Below are positions 14,501-18,743 of a DNA stretch of 18,743 nucleotides, piece by piece. Source of the DNA: DASSBG01 sp965651365 (GTDB taxonomy: Bacteria; Pseudomonadota; Gammaproteobacteria; Xanthomonadales; Rhodanobacteraceae). The notes under the pieces were generated by a model, which was not told the origin of the DNA, ran no database searches, and worked only from the letters and a program-made list of their open reading frames with translations. Numbering within the stretch: position 1 is the stretch's first letter; each line of letters starts with the position of its first letter. A program made the translations under genes and the position numbers. The stretch covers positions 1 to 18,743 of the forward strand of contig CBFGSA010000050.1 in the NCBI GenBank assembly GCA_965651365.1. Reading direction: 5' to 3'.

Positions 14501-14599
14501 GACGCCATCCTCGCCGGCGGCGGCACCCGCGACCGTCTCAGCTTCAGCGAAGAAGACATCGACACCCTGTTCGCCGCGCCAAGTCCGACAGGCTGCTGA
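11537..14599 (+). CDS. SNF2-family DNA helicase/translocase
   Basis: A 1020-residue Swi2/Snf2 ATPase. The first 540 residues contain no strong motif and resemble the helicase-associated region of bacterial SNF2 proteins. The motor follows: 'TLRHYQLEGLRWL' (about 550), Walker A region DDMGLGKT (576-583), DEAQ box (674-677), motif III LTGTP (701-705), then the second RecA domain with 'LLSLKAGGVGLNLTAADTV' and motif VI QASDRAHRIGQ (948-958, arginine finger). These residues show an ATP-driven double-stranded DNA translocase, probably acting on DNA-protein or transcription complexes. The DEAQ box instead of DEAH is tolerated in the family. Many xanthomonad relatives carry an N-terminal SWIM zinc finger; none is visible here. 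The start ATG at 11537 has a weak ribosome site; a start further inside cannot be excluded. It is not RapA, whose N-terminal Tudor-like domains are absent. Confidence 0.85.
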   Translation: MQNAPARSTRDQAPGTGHATGALPVEWQRILAVKASQSAPSAIGPPEEMAEGILGFYFDFSHEQGQLAELEAAPVLLRRGPDGEVLQADAIDPAQTPGCDLSGAEAALLERVLALDHVPRKGRFYAHVAGPDADALLAAMLAGARCFLGGIAGFWLRRGPPRHTGWAWHVHADGSQKLLPRLPPGQHALRIGHLWYVDPESSSLGPIEDALVNAGVLDAPALNPDQAAVLANGMAGSALADRIPLPTVFDPPREVDRAPHTQLTLHALTRHARLAAGTPPLAYVGLAFDYVGVRLTGHESEAQPCRVQGKRLLRITRHRAEELAALERLESLGLVPAVDCEGLPWELTEVLPEHAWLFPGTGYTGALEVNTPARWLSMRPRLESEGFDIDYAPSFPFEVLDAKPRWYVRAVPDRRRRNYVLEIGLEIDDARVNLLPAASQALGEHQFDLMAAESEADDACWYAPVDERRRIPVALSELRALLKPVAEHLERPVDSLRLPWGQAGRLEELAAALPVDGLMDAPARLKSLASRLRTAARKAEARVPEGFVGTLRHYQLEGLRWLNALAAAGLGGVLADDMGLGKTVQTLVHVLALKDAGELDHPVLVVAPTSLLPNWEAEITRYTPSLRTLTVHGPQRAEQLAQLDGHDLILTSYALLPRDLKAYKRHRFALLVLDEAQQVKNPRTQARRAACVLRAARRVCLTGTPLENHLGELWSQLDLAVPGLLGDERHFRSQYRIPIEKHADAERQARLNRRIAPFILRRSKGEVARELPPKTEITRRVVLEGRQRRLYDNLRTRLAEELREVIAERGIESSGIVVLDALLKLRQVCCDPRLVKHDSARRITQSAKFELLMEMLPELIAEGRHILLFSQFTEMLGLIAAELDKRKIRYTTLTGETRDRATPVEQFQQGETPLFLLSLKAGGVGLNLTAADTVIHYDPWWNPAAEAQASDRAHRIGQDKPVFVYRLICADSVEERIEALKARKAELADAILAGGGTRDRLSFSEEDIDTLFAAPSPTGC

Positions 14600-14764
14600 G
14601 CCCGAATGACTCGCTGTAGGGTGTTGCTGAACGCAGTGAAGCGCACCATCGTTGCGGGGAGTCGGGAGCAGGGAGTCGAGCCCAATGCCATGTCCGGTTT
14701 TATCGCGCGCCTGGTCAGGTTCGTTCGGCCGTCAAGTTTCAGGACACGGTTCCGTCCGGCAACG
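14600..14764. other. Intergenic gap with short direct repeat
   Basis: The 165 bases between the convergent SNF2 and radC genes show no gene and no clear terminator. GGGAGTCG occurs twice (14657-14664 and 14671-14678) around GGGAGCA-like sequence, and GGTG at 14620 onward with CACC at 14645 may be the remnant of a dispersed palindromic repeat. Confidence 0.4.
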
Positions 14765-15430
14765 TCAAATCAGCCCACGCGCAGCCATCGAGGTGGGGTG
14801 GCCGGTGCCGACGACCAGGTGATCGAGCACGCGGATACCGACCAGGGCCAGGGCCTCGCGCAGCTCGCGGGTGATGGCACGGTCGGCGGCGCTGGGCTCG
14901 GCCACGCCTGAAGGATGGTTGTGGGCGAAGATCACCGCGGCCGCATTGTGCTTGAGGCAGGCGCGCACCACTTCGCGCGGGTGCACGCTGGCGCCGTCGA
15001 TGGTGCCGCGGAACAGTTCCTCGAACTCCAGTACGCGATGCCGGTTGTCCAGATACAGGCAGGCAAACACTTCGTAGGGCAGGTGCGCCAGGCGCGACTT
15101 GATGAAGCGGGCGCTGTCATCGGGGCTGTTGAGGGCGGGCAGGCTCTTGAGCTCTTCACACAGGCAGCGCCGGGCCAGTTCCAGGCTGGCGATCAGGCGC
15201 GCCCGCTTGGCCGGCCCGATGCCGGTCACCGGGGCGATCTCGGCGCCCAACAGCGGCGCCAGGCTGCCGGCTGCGGTCAGCAGCTCGCGTGCCATTTCCA
15301 CGGCGCTCTTGCCGCGTGTGCCGCTACCCAGGAGCACGGCCAGCAGCTCGGCATCACTGAGCGCGGCGGCGCCGTGCTTGAGCAGGCGCTCGCGCGGGCG
15401 TTCGGTGCTGGGCCATTCACGGATACTCAT
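14765..15430 (-). CDS. radC: RadC family JAB/MPN domain protein
   Basis: A 221-residue protein with the standard RadC layout: 'REWPSTERPRERLL' N-terminus, a helix-hairpin-helix region (VTGIGPAKRARLIASLELARR, residues 68-88), and a C-terminal JAB1/MPN metalloprotease-like domain. The metal-binding set is complete: H170 and H172 in AHNHPSG and D183, spaced as in JAMM motifs. RadC's historic DNA-repair role is disputed and its true substrate is unknown. The ATG at 15430-15428 opens the conserved N-terminus; the frame continues upstream only as antisense of coaBC. The gene is divergent from coaBC, as in other gammaproteobacteria, and convergent with the SNF2 gene. Confidence 0.95.
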   Translation of the reverse strand: MSIREWPSTERPRERLLKHGAAALSDAELLAVLLGSGTRGKSAVEMARELLTAAGSLAPLLGAEIAPVTGIGPAKRARLIASLELARRCLCEELKSLPALNSPDDSARFIKSRLAHLPYEVFACLYLDNRHRVLEFEELFRGTIDGASVHPREVVRACLKHNAAAVIFAHNHPSGVAEPSAADRAITRELREALALVGIRVLDHLVVGTGHPTSMAARGLI

Positions 15431-15550
15431 GCTTGCCGCGTCCTTGATGGTGGGACGTCCAGTTTGCAAGCTTGTCCGTTCGGCCGCGATCCGCGCTCGC
15501 CGCCGATTCGGGTAAGCTAACAGGCTGTCATCGTGTAGTCCGGGCCTGAC
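15431..15550. promoter_or_regulatory. Divergent radC/coaBC promoter region
   Basis: A 120-base gap must carry both promoters. On the plus strand TAAGCT (15513-15518) lies 32 bases before coaBC as a possible -10, without a good -35. For radC nothing convincing is visible. coaBC lacks a clear Shine-Dalgarno sequence. Confidence 0.35.
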
Positions 15551-16768
15551 ATGAGCCGAATCCTGCTGGGGATCACGGGCGGCATTGCTGCCTACAAGAG
15601 CTGCGAGTTGTGCCGCCACTTGCGCGCGGCCGGATACGAGGTGCGCGTGGTGATGACGGCCAATGCCGAGCGATTTGTCGGTCGCGCCACGCTGCAGGCG
15701 CTGAGCGGTCAGCCGGTGCGTACGAGCCTGTGGGACGAGGCGGCCGAAGCGGCCATGGGCCATATCGAACTGGCCCGCTGGGCCGACACGATCCTGATCG
15801 CCCCGGCCACGGCCGACGTTTTGGCGCGTCTCGCACACGGTCGCTCGGACGATCTGCTGACCACTTTGTGCCTGGCGTCTGCCGCGCCGCTTGTCGTGGC
15901 GCCGGCGATGAACCAGCAGATGTGGGCGCACGCGGCCACCCGCGCCAATGTCGATCTGCTGCACTCGCGCGGCGTGCAGTTTCTGGGGCCGGCAGAAGGC
16001 GAGCAGGCCTGTGGCGATATGGGTCCCGGCCGGATGCTGGAACCGGACCGGATCGTGGCCGCACTGGAGCCCGCGTCCGGGGACGAGCAAAATCTGCAGG
16101 GGCTTCGCGTGGTGGTCAGTGCCGGTCCGACCTACGAGGACATCGACCCGGTCCGCTTCATCGGCAACCGCAGTTCGGGGCGCATGGGTTTTGCCGTGGC
16201 CGAGGCCGCAGCGCAGGCCGGCGCGGGAGTCACCCTGGTCGCAGGTCCGGTTCATCTGGACACGCCGCCAAGTGTGGCTCGGCGTGTTAATGTGCGCAGC
16301 GCCGGGCAGATGCTGGCAGCCATGCGCGAGGCGGCGAACGGAGCCGATATCGTGATTGCCGCGGCCGCCGTGGCCGACTACCGCCCGCGACAGGCGCTGA
16401 ATGAAAAACACAAGAAGCAGCCCGGCGAATCCGGGCTGGAACTCGTCCTGGTCGAGAACCCGGATATTCTGGCCGAGTTGTCGGGGCGCCGACCGCGGCC
16501 CTTCCTGGTGGGGTTTGCCGCCGAGACCTCGCAGCTTGAAGCGCATGCACGCGGCAAGCTCGAGCGCAAGGGAATCGACATGATTGCCGCCAATCGGGTG
16601 GGTCGGGATCTGGGATTTGATCGCGCCGACAACGCCTTGAGCGTGTACTGGCAAGGCGGCGGCGAAGATTTGCCGCAGCAGTCCAAACAGATGCTCGCCC
16701 GCAAATTGCTGGCATTGATCGCGCAGCGCTACCGGCATGCGGCAAGCACACCGGGTGCGGCCACATGA
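15551..16768 (+). CDS. coaBC: Bifunctional PPC decarboxylase/phosphopantothenate-cysteine ligase
   Basis: A 405-residue fused enzyme for two steps of coenzyme A synthesis: CoaB joins cysteine to 4'-phosphopantothenate using CTP, and CoaC decarboxylates the product with FMN. The CoaC half (1 to about 180) has GITGGIAAYK (7-16), active-site H71 in GHIELARWAD, PAMNQQMW (118-125) and the cysteine loop ACGDMGPGRM (C154). The CoaB half has 'SAGPTYEDIDPVRFIGN' plus RSSGRMG (190-213), 'AAAVADYRP' and a lysine cluster KHKK (286-289), where E. coli and others have KIKK; K289 falls at the catalytic position. Length is normal. The stop overlaps the dut start (ATGA at 16765-16768), so the two are translated together. 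Confidence 0.96.
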   Translation: MSRILLGITGGIAAYKSCELCRHLRAAGYEVRVVMTANAERFVGRATLQALSGQPVRTSLWDEAAEAAMGHIELARWADTILIAPATADVLARLAHGRSDDLLTTLCLASAAPLVVAPAMNQQMWAHAATRANVDLLHSRGVQFLGPAEGEQACGDMGPGRMLEPDRIVAALEPASGDEQNLQGLRVVVSAGPTYEDIDPVRFIGNRSSGRMGFAVAEAAAQAGAGVTLVAGPVHLDTPPSVARRVNVRSAGQMLAAMREAANGADIVIAAAAVADYRPRQALNEKHKKQPGESGLELVLVENPDILAELSGRRPRPFLVGFAAETSQLEAHARGKLERKGIDMIAANRVGRDLGFDRADNALSVYWQGGGEDLPQQSKQMLARKLLALIAQRYRHAASTPGAAT

Positions 16769-17238
16769 GCGAGCGTCCGAGTGTTGAACTCAAGGTGCTT
16801 GACCAGCGCCTGCACCAGTGGGGCCTGCCAGACTACCAAAGCGAGCAGGCGGCCGGCATCGACCTGATCGCCTGCCTCGACCAGCCGCTGCCGGTCGCGC
16901 CCCAGGCAGCGGCGCAACTGGTACCCACGGGCCTTGCCATGCACATGGACCACGATGCATTGTGTGCCCTGATCCTGGCGCGCTCGGGGCTCGGCCACAA
17001 GCGCGGTCTGGTGCTGGGCAACGGCACCGGCGTGATCGATGCCGATTACATGGCGCAGATTTTCGTCAGTGTCTGGAACCGCAATCCGGATGGCGAGGCC
17101 ATCGTGATCGAGCCGGGCGACCGCATCGCCCAGATGCTGTTCGTGCCGGTGGCGCGGCCCGATTTCCGTATCGTCGAGGCATTTGCGCGCACCAGCCGCC
17201 GCGGTCTGGGCGGCTTCGGCTCCACGGGCAGCAAATGA
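16765..17238 (+). CDS. dut: Deoxyuridine 5'-triphosphate nucleotidohydrolase
   Basis: A 157-residue trimeric dUTPase that converts dUTP to dUMP and pyrophosphate, keeping uracil out of DNA and feeding thymidylate synthesis. All five motifs are present: AGIDLIA (30-36), ARSGLGHK (72-79), GNGTGVIDADYMA (85-97, catalytic D92 and Y95), GDRIAQMLFVPV (118-129) and the C-terminal RRGLGGFGSTG (145-155). Two motif positions differ from E. coli: alanine replaces the proline that opens motif 2 and the glycine after the motif 3 tyrosine (A97). The core acid, tyrosine and P-loop-like tail are intact, so activity is expected. It overlaps coaBC by four bases and lies 79 bases before algC. Confidence 0.95.
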   Translation: MSERPSVELKVLDQRLHQWGLPDYQSEQAAGIDLIACLDQPLPVAPQAAAQLVPTGLAMHMDHDALCALILARSGLGHKRGLVLGNGTGVIDADYMAQIFVSVWNRNPDGEAIVIEPGDRIAQMLFVPVARPDFRIVEAFARTSRRGLGGFGSTGSK

Positions 17239-17317
17239 GCTGTCGGCCCGGACGAGCATGGATAATCCGGGTTAACATCAAGGATTCGCGCAAGTGGCAC
17301 AGGATTCCGATTCAGAC

Positions 17318-18743
17318 ATGAGCCGCACCGAACCAGCGCCGGAGGCCGTCTCCGGCAAGGGAAAAGCCAAGCCTGCGACCGGTGCTCAGGCTGCAGCAGC
17401 GCTTGACCGCACTCTGGCCTTGCTGCGTGACGCACGCCGTTTGTGGCGGTCACTGGCCAGCGTCGCCTTGCTGGTGCTGGGCGTGTTTCTGGCCTGGCAG
17501 GCCTGGTTGCTGCGCCAGGACCAGACCTCAACACAATCGATGCAGCAAGCGGTGAGCGCGGCCGTGCCGTACCTGAACAGGCCCCTGCAGTCTGATCTGG
17601 ACAAGGTTGCCAAGGCCGTGGCCGCGCCGGAACTTCTGGCCGCGCTTGTCACCGACAGTGACCAGGCCCGTCTGCAGGCGGCGGAATGGCTGAAGCAGTT
17701 GCTGCCCGGTGCCACCGACGTGACGGTGTTTTCGACCAGCCCCGATGCCCTGCTCAGAACCGGCAAGGACGCCCTGGGCTATTTGCGTGCCGCGGAATTG
17801 GCCCGAGCGCAAAGTCAGGGCACCCGACAGGTGGGTGTCAGCGGCAGCGTGGGCAAGACCCATCGGCTGAGTATCGTGCAACCGGTGAAGGATGGCGAAA
17901 ATATCGTGGCGTATGCGGCCATTGCATTGCCATTCAATGCGCTCAACCGGACATTCCACAGCGATGTCTTTCTGCCCAGTGGCCGGCTCGACCTGCGTCT
18001 GGGCCCGGATGAGGATTCCGCGCCGCTGATGCAGCGCGGGGAAGCGGATCGCAAGGCCGTCGATGTGGCCGAGCAACTGAACGGCACGGACATCTGGGTC
18101 ACCGGCACCCGCGCCTCGCGCCGCGCCTGGTTCCCCGACAGCATTCCGGTGGCACCATTGTGGGTGCTTTCACTGCTGGCCCTGTTCGGCGCCGGTGTCA
18201 TCAGTTGGGGCGAACGTTTGCAGCGCGTGCGCGAAAAAATGCCCGGCCGTGGCAAGCGGGTTGATGAGCCCACCTTTGCCCAGGTACTGAAAAGCGGCGC
18301 CGATGAGTCGGCGGTGGCCGAGCCGTCCAACGGGGCTGCAGCTCAGCCGACCAGCACAGCCATCGACCCGGGCAGTGTACCGGTCGAGCGCAGCATCTTC
18401 CGTGCCTACGACATCCGCGGCGTGCTCGACAAGACCCTGGATGCCGGTGTGGCCCGTCTGCTGGGCCAGGCGATTGGCAGCGAAGCGAAAGATCGCGGCC
18501 AGGATGAAATCGTGGTCGGCCGGGACGGGCGCCACTCCGGGCCAATGCTGTCGTCAGCCCTGATCGAGGGCATCCGCTCGACCGGCATCGACGTCATCGA
18601 CATTGGCCAGGTGCCGACGCCGGTGGTCTACTTTGCCTGCTACCAGCTCAACACCGGCAGCGGCGTGGCGGTGACCGGCAGCCACAACCCGCCCGACTAC
18701 AACGGCTTCAAGATCGTGCTGGGCGGCGAGACCCTGGCACTGG
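17318..18743 (+). CDS. algC: Phosphomannomutase/phosphoglucomutase, membrane-anchored, partial
   Basis: The first 475 residues of a long AlgC-type phosphomutase; the right edge cuts it. AlgC interconverts hexose 6- and 1-phosphates for lipopolysaccharide and exopolysaccharide. Residues 1-43 are polar/basic; transmembrane segments lie at about 44-65 and 277-297, enclosing about 210 residues that should face the periplasm and could sense a signal (alpha/beta, CHASE/Cache-like in outline, not identified). A linker (300-355) leads to the mutase domain, recognised by FRAYDIRGV (361-369), VVGRDGRHSGPM (399-410), VPTPVVYFA and the catalytic phosphoserine loop TGSHNPPDYNGFK (S455). The start is uncertain: ATG at 17318, or GTG at 17294 with AAGGA (17280-17284) nine bases ahead of it, adding eight residues. 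A GATAAT at 17261-17266 might be a -10 box; otherwise the gene reads through from coaBC-dut. Confidence 0.92.
   Translation, partial: MSRTEPAPEAVSGKGKAKPATGAQAAAALDRTLALLRDARRLWRSLASVALLVLGVFLAWQAWLLRQDQTSTQSMQQAVSAAVPYLNRPLQSDLDKVAKAVAAPELLAALVTDSDQARLQAAEWLKQLLPGATDVTVFSTSPDALLRTGKDALGYLRAAELARAQSQGTRQVGVSGSVGKTHRLSIVQPVKDGENIVAYAAIALPFNALNRTFHSDVFLPSGRLDLRLGPDEDSAPLMQRGEADRKAVDVAEQLNGTDIWVTGTRASRRAWFPDSIPVAPLWVLSLLALFGAGVISWGERLQRVREKMPGRGKRVDEPTFAQVLKSGADESAVAEPSNGAAAQPTSTAIDPGSVPVERSIFRAYDIRGVLDKTLDAGVARLLGQAIGSEAKDRGQDEIVVGRDGRHSGPMLSSALIEGIRSTGIDVIDIGQVPTPVVYFACYQLNTGSGVAVTGSHNPPDYNGFKIVLGGETLAL

Noticed and set aside
15431..16738. Upstream extension of the radC frame opposite coaBC
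   Set aside because: RadC begins at the ATG at 15430 and the rest is the shadow of coaBC.

Overview
The window is high-GC, gene-dense chromosomal DNA from a gammaproteobacterium, most likely of the Xanthomonadales/Lysobacterales. The reasons are gene content (SecB, a CurA-type reductase, DesA-type desaturase, a long membrane-anchored AlgC) and gene order: rpmB-rpmG, then radC divergent from coaBC-dut-algC. From memory, Pseudomonas has the same rpmG-rpmB...radC-coaBC-dut-algC neighbourhood; here secB-gpsA and a SNF2 helicase gene lie inside it. The lineage is inferred; no rRNA is present.

Left part (1-5400): a tightly coupled minus-strand operon encodes a GldA/NosF-type ABC ATPase, an ABC-2 permease, a GldG-like auxiliary protein and a DUF4340 membrane-anchored protein. 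Divergent from it is a DesA-type fatty acid desaturase whose C-terminal tail resembles the tail of ISL3-type transposases. A higB-higA toxin-antitoxin pair follows on the minus strand, with a palindromic operator over its promoter.

Middle (5555-9192): a MATE exporter with its own terminator, a curA-like NADPH-dependent reductase, and a small exported protein with a C-terminal IPTL-CTERM-like anchor. A 420-base gene-free stretch then holds two minus-strand terminators inside a duplicated, hairpin-rich repeat module downstream of rpmG.

Right part (9193-18743): the minus-strand rpmB-rpmG operon (both genes short but complete) with a candidate promoter and a leader of about 150 nt; plus-strand secB-gpsA; a SNF2-family helicase without a recognisable SWIM domain; minus-strand radC; and plus-strand coaBC-dut-algC (coenzyme A synthesis, dUTP removal, sugar phosphomutase). 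algC runs off the right edge after its active-site serine loop.

Most of the window is housekeeping or widespread accessory material. I found no convincing new multi-gene system. The points most worth checking are the transposase-like tail of the desaturase, the four-gene Gld-like ABC operon, the IPTL-CTERM protein, the higBA operator and the repeat/terminator module after rpmG.
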